Positions 25,526 to 34,320 of a stretch of DNA of 64,000 bases are shown one piece after another; the first letter of the stretch is position 1, and each line of letters begins with the position of its first letter. The stretch comes from Bacteroidota bacterium (GTDB lineage: Bacteria > Bacteroidota > Bacteroidia > Flavobacteriales > Weeksellaceae). A program made the position numbers and the translations under genes. Below the pieces are notes generated by a model. The model searched no databases and was not told the DNA's origin. It worked only from the letters and a program-made list of their open reading frames with translations. The stretch is from contig JAEWYW010000046.1 in the NCBI GenBank assembly GCA_023458535.1, forward strand, positions 28,421 to 92,420, read 5' to 3'.

Positions 25526-27802
25526 ATGAAAAAAAACTCCATTATTGTATTAAGTTTATTAGCTTCATTACACCTTGCAAAAGCACAAAACATTACCTCT
25601 AAAAAGTGGACAGATTTATTTTCCTACAATAATGTTTTAGCCATGAAGGAGGATAATGGACGCATAGTTGCTGCCACACAAAATGGTCTTTTCTTTTACA
25701 ATATGAGCTCAGGAGAAATTTCTAAACTCTCCAAAGCCAATGGTCTTCACGAGGTAAAAATTTCTGCTTTCGATTATAACCCCGATACCAAAATTGGTTT
25801 GATAGGTTATAACAGTGGAGCGTTAGATCTCATCACTCCAGAGGGAATCACTTATGTGGTAGATATACCTATTGCTACAGGCTACACCGGAAGTAAAAAA
25901 ATCAATCATATCTCCATTAATGGGGACAAAGCTGTTGTTTCCGTGGGTTATGGAGTTTCTATTTACGACTTAAAGAGGAAAGAGTTTGGAGACACCTGCT
26001 TCTTCGGAAACAACGGTGTATTTGAAGGAAGTAATGAGGCCGTAATTCATGATAATAAGGTGTATTCTGTTACAAACACTGGATTAAAATCTCATGATTT
26101 TTCGTTGAATTTTCCAATTTTTTCCACGTGGACTACAAATTCTGCAGGATCTTTCAAGCAAATTAGCGCAAAAACAAGTATCGTTTATTCGAGCGCTACA
26201 CAAGCTTTTCTTTTCAATAATGGAGTGAGCACTCCGATTCCGCAGTCTTTCACAAACATTACGGACATAGTTACAGGTCAGGACAAAATTGTGGTAACAG
26301 ATAAATCGAGAATTTATATTCTTAATTCTAACGGAGCACTCAATACGGCAACAACTGTTGAAGAAGATTCCAACACAGCATCAATAATTTCTGGAAAATT
26401 ATATGCTGGAACGATGAAATCTGGTCTTAAAGACGAAGCAAAAAAAACATATAAACCAGATGGTCCTTATTACAATTACACTTATAAAATAAATCTTCTC
26501 GATAATAATCAATTGCTTGTTTCCAGTGGTGGAAGGACAGACCAGTATAATGGTCCTATAAATAATGTTGATAATCCCGGGTTTTATTATTTTGATGGAA
26601 CAAAATGGTTGTATCCTTCATATTTTGTTAATAGTACAAGAAATTTCAATGTACTAGATGCAGTGAAAAACCCATACGATCAAACAGAATTTTTCTTTGC
26701 AAATAATTTTGGGGGGAGCAACTCTAATGGAGTATACAAACTTAAGTTCAATACATCCACCAATGATTTTGAGTTTATAAAAAAATACGATTTAGGGTCA
26801 ATCGATAACGTTTGGTATTCCCGACCCGTTGGATTTACAAATGATCCTGATAATAATTTGTTCCTTTCTATATCTTTTATTGATGAGCCTAAAGTTTTCG
26901 GATTTGGTGCCTATGATAGATCGAGTGATGATTTTAAAATCATAAAAACAAGTATTAATACTGAAGCTTCACAAAAGCCCATTTACTACAATAATATGTT
27001 ATGGTTTGCGCTTCCGAGAGCTGCTCAATTTGTTGCATATGATTATAAAAAAACACCTCAAAATCCATCTGATGATCAATCTTTTTTATTAGGTTTATCA
27101 AATGGTTTTCCTAGTAATTCAAATGGTACTGTTTCTTTCGCTGCCGATAAAGATGATACTGGTTGGATTGGAACCAACCAAGGTTTGAGAATTTTACCCA
27201 ATGCATCCACAGCAGTTAAAAATAATCCGACCGTTGAACCCATCATTATTAGTCAAAATGGTCTTGGCGAAGAATTATTCAGAAATTCAGAAATTCTTCA
27301 GATAGAAGTGGATGAAGCTAATAATAAATGGATTTCTGTAGCAGGTGGAGGGGTTTATTACCTTTCTCCAGACGGAGAAAAAACACTGAAATTGTTCAAT
27401 AAAGAAAACTCTCCCTTACCAACAAATGAGGTCACAGATATTAAAGTTGACAAAAAAAATGGTAAAGTTTATTTCGCAACTTATGATGGAATTGTAGTTT
27501 ATCAAGGAGATGTAGCTGAACTTACATCTGGTTTTGGGAATGTATTGGTTTATCCTAATCCTGTGGTTCAAAGTACATTTAAAGGGAATGTTACTATAAA
27601 GGGTCTTGCACAAAAAACCAATATTAGAATTACGGATGCTGCCGGAAATCTTGTACATTCAGCGGTTTCTACCAGTGGTTATTACGAATGGAATCTTAAC
27701 AATCAACGTGGGAACCGAGTAGCTTCTGGAATTTATTATGTACTAATGACCAATGCAGATGGGTCAGATAAGGCTACAGCAAAAATTGCCGTTGTCAACT
27801 AA
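25526..27802 (+). CDS. porZ: PorZ-like T9SS surface protein (beta-propeller, type A sorting domain)
   Basis: A 758-residue secreted protein matching PorZ, the component of the type IX secretion attachment complex that delivers anionic LPS in Porphyromonas gingivalis. A signal peptide (ASLHLAKAQ) is followed by two seven-bladed-propeller-like regions: KWTDLFSYNNVLAMKEDNGR opens the first, with repeated blades such as GLFFYNMSSGEIS, GWIGTNQGLRIL and KWISVAGGGVYYLS. The C-terminal ~85 residues (NVLVYPNPV, IRITDAAGNLV, GNRVASGIYYVLM) form a type A sorting domain, as in PorZ. In many bacteria PorZ keeps this domain uncleaved. It is third in an operon with a split nucleotidase and recO, whose ATG overlaps its stop. 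Confidence 0.85.
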   Translation: MKKNSIIVLSLLASLHLAKAQNITSKKWTDLFSYNNVLAMKEDNGRIVAATQNGLFFYNMSSGEISKLSKANGLHEVKISAFDYNPDTKIGLIGYNSGALDLITPEGITYVVDIPIATGYTGSKKINHISINGDKAVVSVGYGVSIYDLKRKEFGDTCFFGNNGVFEGSNEAVIHDNKVYSVTNTGLKSHDFSLNFPIFSTWTTNSAGSFKQISAKTSIVYSSATQAFLFNNGVSTPIPQSFTNITDIVTGQDKIVVTDKSRIYILNSNGALNTATTVEEDSNTASIISGKLYAGTMKSGLKDEAKKTYKPDGPYYNYTYKINLLDNNQLLVSSGGRTDQYNGPINNVDNPGFYYFDGTKWLYPSYFVNSTRNFNVLDAVKNPYDQTEFFFANNFGGSNSNGVYKLKFNTSTNDFEFIKKYDLGSIDNVWYSRPVGFTNDPDNNLFLSISFIDEPKVFGFGAYDRSSDDFKIIKTSINTEASQKPIYYNNMLWFALPRAAQFVAYDYKKTPQNPSDDQSFLLGLSNGFPSNSNGTVSFAADKDDTGWIGTNQGLRILPNASTAVKNNPTVEPIIISQNGLGEELFRNSEILQIEVDEANNKWISVAGGGVYYLSPDGEKTLKLFNKENSPLPTNEVTDIKVDKKNGKVYFATYDGIVVYQGDVAELTSGFGNVLVYPNPVVQSTFKGNVTIKGLAQKTNIRITDAAGNLVHSAVSTSGYYEWNLNNQRGNRVASGIYYVLMTNADGSDKATAKIAVVN

Positions 27803-28491
27803 TGGATCCAGAGGTCGGCTTTATACTTCATTATCTCAAATATGGAGAAAATGATGCAATTGCCAATTGTTTCACGAAAAACAATGGATTTCAAACGTTT
27901 TTTCTGAAAAATATTCTCAGTAAAAAAAGTAAAAAGAAAGCATTTTTACTGCCATTTTGTGAGATTAGTTTAGTACCTAATAAACTCAATAAAAATACTA
28001 CCATACAAAGCGTAGTAAATATTGATCTTGTTAAAGTGAAGGACATCTACAATGAGATTAGGTGTAATACCATTGTATTTTTCGTTTCTGACATCCTTAA
28101 TCAACTGCTGAAAAATGAAAATAAAAATCCAGCGATTTACAGTGAGATTGAAAATTTTTTAAGTGTTTTAGAAAACAATAATTACAGGGCACATCTTATT
28201 TTCTTAATTCAAATTTTAAAAATTCAGGGATTTGAACCTTTATTAACTTCTCATTGTTATCTCAATCCTGAAAACGGAACTTTTGAAAAAGAGATTTCAC
28301 ACCATCTGTTCAATGGCACTATCTCCGCTCTTTGGAAAACAATTTTAACAGAGGAAGATTACTACAGTATTCAAATGAACTCTTTGGAAAGAAAACAGTT
28401 TTTAGATAGTTTATTAGTTTACTTGCAGTATCATATTGAAAGCTTTAAAACGCCAGTTTCTTTAGAGGTCATTCAGCAAATTTTCGAATAG
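27802..28491 (+). CDS. recO: DNA repair protein RecO (short, divergent)
   Basis: A 229-residue protein with the RecO N-terminal OB-fold pattern (GFILHYLKYGENDAIANCFTK is equivalent to 'GIVL...YGE.d.i...fT...G') and a helical C-terminal part. RecO loads RecA at single-strand gaps with RecR. The usual C-terminal zinc-finger cysteines are absent: only scattered cysteines remain (near residues 23, 54, 91 and 152), with no CxxC pair. This is common in short flavobacterial RecO proteins. The ATG overlaps the porZ stop by one base, so translation is probably coupled. The 3' end overlaps the convergent acetyltransferase gene by 23 bases. Confidence 0.75.
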   Translation: MDPEVGFILHYLKYGENDAIANCFTKNNGFQTFFLKNILSKKSKKKAFLLPFCEISLVPNKLNKNTTIQSVVNIDLVKVKDIYNEIRCNTIVFFVSDILNQLLKNENKNPAIYSEIENFLSVLENNNYRAHLIFLIQILKIQGFEPLLTSHCYLNPENGTFEKEISHHLFNGTISALWKTILTEEDYYSIQMNSLERKQFLDSLLVYLQYHIESFKTPVSLEVIQQIFE

Positions 28492-28966
28492 TTGGGAGAC
28501 TCTTACGCATCAGAATTTGCTGACCACTTCTTCCCATTCTTGTTTTGCCCTCATCAAGAAAACCCTGTTGTAAATAGAGTTTATACGCAGAAGTATTATT
28601 CTTGTTTACAGCCAGAGTGACCTCATTACAATCCGGGAAATTGGTATGTATAAAAAACTCTAATTTTTGCATTGCACGTTTTCCAATTCCTTTCCCTTGA
28701 AATTCAGGATTAACAGAAAAAGATCTTAATAAAACTGAATGTTGATTATCTGAAAGCTCCACTTTATCTGCTCCAAAATCTAAAACGAAAAATCCCACTT
28801 GCTTTCCGTTCTCCCAAATAATTATTGGAAAAGCTAAACCATCATTTCTTTCTTCAATTCTTGCAAGTGCTTGGCAAGGTAAAGCAGTGTAAAGGCTCTG
28901 AACATCATCCAGAAAATAATTAAGAAAAGGAAAATCTGCTTTTTCGTAGAATTGAAGTTCAACCAT
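28469..28966 (-). CDS. GNAT family N-acetyltransferase
   Basis: A 165-residue GNAT enzyme with LLRSFSVNPEFQGKGIGKRA, the acetyl-CoA loop QGKGIG, followed by EVTLAVNKNNTSAYKLYLQQ and the GF end motif. FFVLDFGADKVE forms the central strands. I prefer the ATG at 28966 (MVELQFYEKADF), the usual GNAT opening, over the ATG five codons earlier. The substrate is unknown. It is convergent with recO and overlaps its last codons. Confidence 0.82.
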   Translation of the reverse strand: MVELQFYEKADFPFLNYFLDDVQSLYTALPCQALARIEERNDGLAFPIIIWENGKQVGFFVLDFGADKVELSDNQHSVLLRSFSVNPEFQGKGIGKRAMQKLEFFIHTNFPDCNEVTLAVNKNNTSAYKLYLQQGFLDEGKTRMGRSGQQILMRKSLPTIRKFAE

Positions 28967-29014
28967 TAAAATGAAATACAATTAGAGCTTAAATAATGTA
29001 TTTTAATATCAAAA

Positions 29015-29407
29015 TCATGAGATTTTAACTCTATAAACATCTTTCGAGTTTCTTTTAATATTAGAAATAAAAAAACCTCCTTCCTGCGGAATCTCCTCCA
29101 CTAAATTAAAGCTGGTACAATCTTTAGGAAGACCCGTAAACACCAAAGTAAACCAATAATCTTTCATCGGCTGAACTTCTGTCCAATAAGGATAAATACT
29201 GATATTTTCTGCATGAACCAATTCACTTTTATGCTCGGTGCTTGAATCAATAAGAAATGTTGATTTCCATATTCTGATCAAATTTCCCCAAAAAGGTGAA
29301 GCGGGGAAACAGCAATGCACAATCACTTGTTTTTCCTCATCAACTTTGGATTGGAGGTCCTCAAGAATTTTTTCCTCAATTTGAGGTTTTGTAATTACTG
29401 TTTCCAC
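29015..29407 (-). CDS. Hypothetical protein downstream of mqo
   Basis: A 130-residue soluble protein, not recognised. It opens with an acidic helix, then HCCFPASPFWGNLIRIWKST, a strand-rich middle (NISIYPYWTEVQPMKDYWFTLVF) and a C-terminus EGGFFISNIKRNSKDVYRVKI. Many aromatic residues and a mixed strand pattern suggest a small beta-sheet domain. It starts ten bases after the mqo stop codon on the same strand and is almost surely co-transcribed. A weak hairpin (AAAATC / GATTTT) overlaps its last codons. No function is proposed. Confidence 0.7.
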   Translation of the reverse strand: METVITKPQIEEKILEDLQSKVDEEKQVIVHCCFPASPFWGNLIRIWKSTFLIDSSTEHKSELVHAENISIYPYWTEVQPMKDYWFTLVFTGLPKDCTSFNLVEEIPQEGGFFISNIKRNSKDVYRVKIS

Positions 29408-29417
29408 GCTTTATAAT

Positions 29418-30923
29418 TTAGTATTCTAATTCTAACTTAGCCTTTGTGTAATCACGAACTTGTTGTGTTAACTGAGGATCATCCGCCAATTTTCTTCCAT
29501 AAGAAGGAATAATCTCAAGAAGCTTATTTCGCCAATCATTATTCATCTTATCAGGAAAACATTTTTCAAGAACTTCTATCATGGCATATACCGCTGTAGA
29601 TGCACCAGGAGACGCTCCCAGTAATGATGCGAGTGTTCCTGCACTATTTACAACCACCTCAGTTCCAAATTCTAATTTCCCGCCCTCTTTTTCATCTTTT
29701 TTAATGACCTGCACCCTCTGTCCGGCCACTTTAAGTTCCCAATCCTCTTCCCTAGCATCCTTCACAAAGTCTCTTAACGCCGCAATTCTTTGCGCTTTAT
29801 TCATAGAAACCTGCTGAATAAGATATTTTGTAAGTGCTATATTATGCCACCACGCTCCAAATAGAGAACGGATATTTTTGGTATTCACGCTCTCTGGCAA
29901 ATCGAGAAAACTTCCATTTTTCAAGAATTTTGTTGAAAACCCTGCAAACGGACCAAAAAGTAAGGCTTTTTTACCATCTATAATTCGTAAATCTAGGTGA
30001 GGAACAGACATTGGAGGTGCACCTACAGTGGCTTGTGTATACACTTTTACTTCGTGCTTCTTAATCAATTCTTCATTATGGGTGACCAGCCATTCACCAG
30101 AAACTGGAAATCCTCCATAGCCCTCACTTTCTCTGATACCAGAGCTTTCTAAGAGTGGTAAAGCATATCCGCCAGCACCAATAAATACAAAATCAGCGTT
30201 CACCTCTTGTTTATGGCTGTGTATTCTGTCCTTTACAGTCATTTCCCATGTACCATCTTTGTTAGAATCGATATCTTTTACCTCATGGTATAAGAAAATT
30301 TCAACATTGGAGTCATCCACCAAGTAGCGACCCATTTTACGAGTAAGAGAACCAAAATTAACATCTGTTCCCAAATCCATTTTGGTAGCAGCCATTACTT
30401 CGTTCTCTTTTCTGTTCTCCATAATTAAAGGAATCCATTCCCTCAGCTGGTTATGATCCGTAGAAAATTTCATTCCTGTAAAAAGATTCGACTGCACCAT
30501 TTTTTCATGGCGTTTTCTTAAAAACTCAGCGTCTTTACTACCAAACACCAAGCTCATATGCGGACAAGAATTGATAAAGTCTTTTGGTTTTGAAATATAT
30601 CCTTTATCAATAAGGAAAGCCCAAAACTGTTTTGAAATCTCAAACTGTTCGGCAATCTTTTCAGCTTTTGAAATATCAATGCTGCCATCTGGTTTTTCAG
30701 GCGTATAATTAAGTTCGCAGAATGCAGAGTGACCTGTCCCTGCATTATTCCAAGCAGCAGTACTTTCTTGCGCAAATCTTCCCAACCTTTCGAAGATTGC
30801 AATCTTCATATTAGGATCAAACTCATGCAATAAAGTACCTAACGTCACACTCATTATACCACCGCCAATAAGAACAACATCGTATTTTGGTTTCGGTGTT
30901 TTTTTGGTAATAGATTCACCCAT
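29418..30923 (-). CDS. mqo: Malate:quinone oxidoreductase
   Basis: A 501-residue FAD-dependent, membrane-associated enzyme that oxidises malate to oxaloacetate and passes electrons to quinone in the TCA cycle and respiratory chain. The dinucleotide-binding Rossmann motif VVLIGGGIMSVTLGTLL (GxGxxG variant GGGIMS) is near residue 20. STAAWNNAGTGHSAFCELNY is the diagnostic Mqo motif. GAGGYALPLLESSGI, GGFPVSGEWLV, VGAPPMSVPHLDLR and ASPGASTAVYAMIEVL complete the family pattern. It is expected to work alongside the complex I encoded later in the window, both feeding the quinone pool. A short hypothetical gene follows in the same operon. Confidence 0.95.
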   Translation of the reverse strand: MGESITKKTPKPKYDVVLIGGGIMSVTLGTLLHEFDPNMKIAIFERLGRFAQESTAAWNNAGTGHSAFCELNYTPEKPDGSIDISKAEKIAEQFEISKQFWAFLIDKGYISKPKDFINSCPHMSLVFGSKDAEFLRKRHEKMVQSNLFTGMKFSTDHNQLREWIPLIMENRKENEVMAATKMDLGTDVNFGSLTRKMGRYLVDDSNVEIFLYHEVKDIDSNKDGTWEMTVKDRIHSHKQEVNADFVFIGAGGYALPLLESSGIRESEGYGGFPVSGEWLVTHNEELIKKHEVKVYTQATVGAPPMSVPHLDLRIIDGKKALLFGPFAGFSTKFLKNGSFLDLPESVNTKNIRSLFGAWWHNIALTKYLIQQVSMNKAQRIAALRDFVKDAREEDWELKVAGQRVQVIKKDEKEGGKLEFGTEVVVNSAGTLASLLGASPGASTAVYAMIEVLEKCFPDKMNNDWRNKLLEIIPSYGRKLADDPQLTQQVRDYTKAKLELEY

Positions 30924-31026
30924 AATTTTTAATTTGATGCTAATTTCGGAAAACTAAAGTAAATAAAGGATTAATTATAATTTAAAAAATTAAACACTTA
31001 TTTAAATTATTTCAATACTATCAATA

Positions 31027-31062
31027 ACAACAAAAATGCAGACTTGAAATAGTCTGCATTTT
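31027..31062 (-). terminator. Intrinsic terminator of gpsA
   Basis: A perfect 12-bp stem (AAAATGCAGACT / AGTCTGCATTTT, 31033-31044 with 31051-31062), followed on the minus strand by TTGTTGTTATTGA. It lies between the gpsA stop and mqo. Confidence 0.82.
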
Positions 31063-31089
31063 AATATGTAAAATAAAGAACATTAAAAA

Positions 31090-32124
31090 TTAATTTAATT
31101 TTCCGGTAAGTTTCTTGAACTGTTTTTCGGCACTTTTGCCTTCGTATAAAATACTGTAAATTGTGTCCACGATTGGTAATTTTAAATGTAAATCTTCGGA
31201 AGTTTTAAATATCGAATCCGTCGCATAATATCCCTCTGCCACCATATTCATAGATTGTATGGCTGATTTTACAGTATAACCTTTACCAATAAGATTTCCT
31301 AAACTTCTATTTCTTGAAAATAAAGAATAAGCCGTTACCAATAAATCACCCAAATAGGCACTTTCATTAACATCGCGCGGTGTTTCGTAGATGACTTCCA
31401 AGAATTCTTCCATCTCCCTGATGGCATTAGAAACAAATACTGCAGTAAAGTTATCTCCATAACCCAAGCCACTGGCTATACCCGCTCCAATTGCAAATAT
31501 ATTTTTAAGAATAGCGCTGTATTCATTTCCTAAAACATCCTTACTGGGTGTAACTTTGATAAAATCTGAACTGAAAACCTTAATCAACTTCTCAGAAACC
31601 TCATCTTCAACAGTTGCGATAGTAAGATAGGATAATCGCTCCATTGCAACTTCCTCGGCATGGCAAGGACCAGCGATGACGGCCTGATTTCTAAAACCTA
31701 TCTGGAACTCATCACGAAGATAATGAGCTACAATATCGTTAACTTTTGGAATAATACCTTTGATGGCGGAAACAAAAATCTTATCCTTGTAATCGCAAGT
31801 CATTTTATCCATAGTATCACTAAGATAAATGGAAGGGGTCGCTAATACAATAATATCACAATTAGAAACCAGTTCATTGATATCTGTAGTAAGTTTTAAA
31901 CTTTTTAAATTAAAATTTACCGCCGTGAGATAGGTGGGATTATGACCGCGCAGCTCAATAGCACCTTTCACAAACTCACTTCTCACACACCAGTGCACTA
32001 CCTTGCAGTTCTCAACCAGCATTTTAACGATTGCCGTGGCAAAACTTCCACTTCCTACCACCCCAATTGCTACATCTTGATTGTTTTTATTTTTAGCCTC
32101 CTGACTTGCTTTCTTTTTCGCCAT
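31090..32124 (-). CDS. gpsA: Glycerol-3-phosphate dehydrogenase [NAD(P)+]
   Basis: A 344-residue cytoplasmic enzyme that reduces dihydroxyacetone phosphate to sn-glycerol-3-phosphate for phospholipid synthesis. The Rossmann motif is VGSGSFATAIVKML (GxGxxxxA). Further family motifs are SAIKGI, IAGPCHAEEVA, GNEYSAILKNIFAIGAGIASG with the catalytic lysine in LKN, and GYTVKSAIQSMNMVAEG. The ATG at 32124 gives a charged MAKKKASQEAKNKNN leader before the Rossmann fold. The extra 16 residues of a longer reading would overlap the promoter. Confidence 0.93.
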   Translation of the reverse strand: MAKKKASQEAKNKNNQDVAIGVVGSGSFATAIVKMLVENCKVVHWCVRSEFVKGAIELRGHNPTYLTAVNFNLKSLKLTTDINELVSNCDIIVLATPSIYLSDTMDKMTCDYKDKIFVSAIKGIIPKVNDIVAHYLRDEFQIGFRNQAVIAGPCHAEEVAMERLSYLTIATVEDEVSEKLIKVFSSDFIKVTPSKDVLGNEYSAILKNIFAIGAGIASGLGYGDNFTAVFVSNAIREMEEFLEVIYETPRDVNESAYLGDLLVTAYSLFSRNRSLGNLIGKGYTVKSAIQSMNMVAEGYYATDSIFKTSEDLHLKLPIVDTIYSILYEGKSAEKQFKKLTGKLN

Positions 32125-32141
32125 TTTAAAAATATTAACCA

Positions 32142-32172
32142 CAAATATAAATAAGCCACCCCAATAAATCAA
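32142..32172 (-). promoter_or_regulatory. Promoter (TTG - 20 bp - TATATTTG) of gpsA
   Basis: On the minus strand TTG (complement of 32170-32172) and TATATTTG (complement of 32142-32149) are separated by 20 bp and lie just upstream of the ATG at 32124. Confidence 0.68.
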
Positions 32173-32275
32173 GGGTTAACAACATATAATTATTATTAAA
32201 AATATGTTAAACCTCACAATGTTTTATATAAAAAGTCGTTTTATAAGATGAAACTTAAAACATTATTAATTTAAA

Positions 32276-32305
32276 TTGGAAAAGAGCATTTTTTAAGTAA
32301 ATTTG
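32276..32305 (+). promoter_or_regulatory. Promoter (TTG - 19 bp - TAAATTTG) of the M23 peptidase gene
   Basis: TTG at 32276-32278 and TAAATTTG at 32298-32305 are spaced by exactly 19 bp. The last TTG of the -7 box is an apparent upstream start codon in frame with the peptidase, but it would not be transcribed. Confidence 0.75.
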
Positions 32306-32347
32306 CTCCCTGAAAAATCTAAAAGTAAAACCGCACGAAAAATAAAA

Positions 32348-33391
32348 ATGAAAAATCGATTTAATTTTCGAAAAAAAAGCAATCTTGTAATCGCAGGTCT
32401 TGGTGTTTTGGTATTGGGACAGGCTTTGTACATTGGTAAAATGTATTCAGATAAAAATGATAAGGTGTATGAGGTAAATCTCGTGAAAATAAATACCGAA
32501 AAAGACAGCGTAGATTATCTGAAAATGAAAAATGATTTGGGAATGATAGACCAAACGGTTGGACAGCTCAATGCATTTTTGAAAGACAAAAATATATCTA
32601 ATGAAAAATTAGAAAAATTGGAAGAAGATAGTATCTCTAGCTCTATTTACTTAGCCAAACAAGCCAATAGGTACAGTGACTATCTGATGAATTTACAGCT
32701 AAAGCTTCAGCAAGTTCCATTGGGAATTCCAACCGATGGCTATATTTCCTCTAATTTTGGAAAGAGAAAAAATCCTATTCCTTTTAAAACCGTTATGGCA
32801 TCTGTGGGCACTGCACCTGCAAAAACTAAAACAGCTGCTCTCGTTGCAGCTTCTGCAGTTGCAACAGTTAAACCCGCTGCGCCCTACGAAAAAGAGTTGG
32901 AAATTACAGGTGATGATGGCATTGTGAGAAAAGTAAAGGTGTTGGTAACACCAAAAGCTACTCCTCAACCGGCGCCCACCCCTGTGGCAACCGCTTCGAC
33001 TGCAACAACTACTGCACCAAGCAATTCTACGGGAAATAAAATTGTAGAAAAAAATAATCCACCTGCTGAACCAGATCAAATTCAGTTTCACAAAGGTTTA
33101 GATATTGCTGTAGCATACGGATCTGATGTACGTGCAACTGCTGCAGGAACGGTAATTTATTCTGGCGTAAAAGGTGGTTACGGAAACTGTGTAATCATAT
33201 CGCACGGCAATGGTCTAGCTACTTTATATGCACACCTATCCCAGTTATTGGTAAAATCCAATATGAAAGTAAAAGTGGGTGAAGTGATTGCAAAAAGTGG
33301 AAACTCTGGGCGTTCCACAGGACCTCATTTGCATTATGAAGTTCACAAAAATAACACCCCTGTAAATCCGAAATTATTTATGAATCTATAA
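32348..33391 (+). CDS. M23 family peptidoglycan metallopeptidase with a split catalytic domain
   Basis: A 347-residue inner-membrane-anchored envelope protease. Residues 13-30 form one transmembrane segment and about 45-125 a helical, probably coiled-coil periplasmic stretch. The LytM fold starts with GYISSNFGKR (131-140). It is then interrupted by about 95 residues (about 147-243) rich in Ala, Thr, Pro and Lys, before resuming with the zinc ligands His248 and Asp252 (HKGLD) and His329, plus His296 and His327 (TGPHLHYE). All catalytic residues are present, so it is probably active against peptide cross-links. The start is ATG 32348, 43 bases after the -7 box. It ends in a terminator shared with the convergent paralogue cluster. 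Confidence 0.88.
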   Translation: MKNRFNFRKKSNLVIAGLGVLVLGQALYIGKMYSDKNDKVYEVNLVKINTEKDSVDYLKMKNDLGMIDQTVGQLNAFLKDKNISNEKLEKLEEDSISSSIYLAKQANRYSDYLMNLQLKLQQVPLGIPTDGYISSNFGKRKNPIPFKTVMASVGTAPAKTKTAALVAASAVATVKPAAPYEKELEITGDDGIVRKVKVLVTPKATPQPAPTPVATASTATTTAPSNSTGNKIVEKNNPPAEPDQIQFHKGLDIAVAYGSDVRATAAGTVIYSGVKGGYGNCVIISHGNGLATLYAHLSQLLVKSNMKVKVGEVIAKSGNSGRSTGPHLHYEVHKNNTPVNPKLFMNL

Positions 33392-33425
33392 AAAAAGTCC
33401 TCAATGCTGAGGACTTTTTTTATTT
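33391..33425. terminator. Bidirectional terminator between the M23 gene and the three-paralogue operon
   Basis: AAAAAAGTCCTCA (33391-33403) and TGAGGACTTTTTT (33408-33420) enclose the loop ATGC, with a T run on one side and an A run on the other. It can serve both convergent units. Confidence 0.88.
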
Positions 33426-33427
33426 GT

Positions 33428-34294
33428 TTAAAGTGGGTTTGCGTAAAAATAATTTTCCCAATTGGAAGTGTCAAACTGCCACACTACACCAGGATTTGGT
33501 GCTGTGGATCCCGCGGGATATGGGTCATTACTAAAATTCTCAATCATTAAATACAACGTCACAACATCACTTGTAACCTCAATAATGTTAGATCCACTGA
33601 TGTAGTTATTGGCATTCGCTTCATGATGCTGGAAAACATTACTACTATTATAAACAGCGCTCCCAAATACAACACCAGCGTAGGAGGTATTATTGTTTGC
33701 CGTTCCCAAATTTTGCCATCCATTATAAGTGACACCCGTATTAGTAGATGAAAGTTTAAAGTGTACCCATCGTCCACTGTTATACATTAAGAAAGATTTA
33801 AGAGTTAAACCCATATTCACCATCCAAGTTCCTTTGGTTAATGTAATGGAAACATTTGAATATAGATGGCCTGACCCATTTGATGTAACAACCATCCCAG
33901 TTCCACTACTAGTCTTTGCAAAATTTCCTACTACAACGCCTTTCATAGGGTTGGGAAGTACCCACTTTCCTACTCCAGTATCATCGCTCATTAAAAGCTT
34001 GCCTGCACCTTGAGTTCCGTCAGTGATTTTTATTGCGCCATTATTACTTCCATTGTTGATATCCAATCGTGTAGCAGGGTTAACAGTTCCTGTCCCTACA
34101 TTTCCCGTAGATGTTATAACAACGTCATCCACCGCCTGAGCAGCAGATGGCACTCCCGATAACGGATTTGTGGTAGCTGCAGTATTTTTTCCGTCAACAT
34201 GAAATTTTTGTTGAGGGTTTGAGGTATTCACGCCCACTTGCGCATAGCTGCTGAAGCCGACTGCAATGAGTAGTAAGGATATATAATTTTTCAT
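33428..34294 (-). CDS. Secreted repeat-family protein, paralogue C (third of three)
   Basis: A 288-residue exported protein, last of three tandem paralogues. A signal peptide (ISLLLIAVGFSSYAQ) is followed by the pattern VGVNTSNPQQKFHVDGK, GNVGTGTVNPATRLDINNG and AIKITDGTQGAGKLLMSDD, resembling the tail-fibre-like 'VGIGT..P...L.V.G' modules common in Bacteroidota surface proteins. The C-terminal ~170 residues form a strand-rich domain with TLTKGTWMVNMGLTLK, VVTLYLMIENFS and the terminal ENYFYANPL. No T9SS sorting domain or catalytic motif is seen. It is the most divergent of the three: the HLGPAG motif of the others is LGTANNNTSYAG here. The function is unknown; a surface or fibre role is inference. 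Confidence 0.75.
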   Translation of the reverse strand: MKNYISLLLIAVGFSSYAQVGVNTSNPQQKFHVDGKNTAATTNPLSGVPSAAQAVDDVVITSTGNVGTGTVNPATRLDINNGSNNGAIKITDGTQGAGKLLMSDDTGVGKWVLPNPMKGVVVGNFAKTSSGTGMVVTSNGSGHLYSNVSITLTKGTWMVNMGLTLKSFLMYNSGRWVHFKLSSTNTGVTYNGWQNLGTANNNTSYAGVVFGSAVYNSSNVFQHHEANANNYISGSNIIEVTSDVVTLYLMIENFSNDPYPAGSTAPNPGVVWQFDTSNWENYFYANPL

Positions 34295-34320
34295 AGGTGA
34301 TTCAAAAAAAGTGTTAAAAT

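Noticed and set aside
27802..28491. recO as a decayed gene because of missing zinc cysteines
   Set aside because: The frame is intact, length is typical of flavobacterial RecO and it is translationally coupled to porZ.
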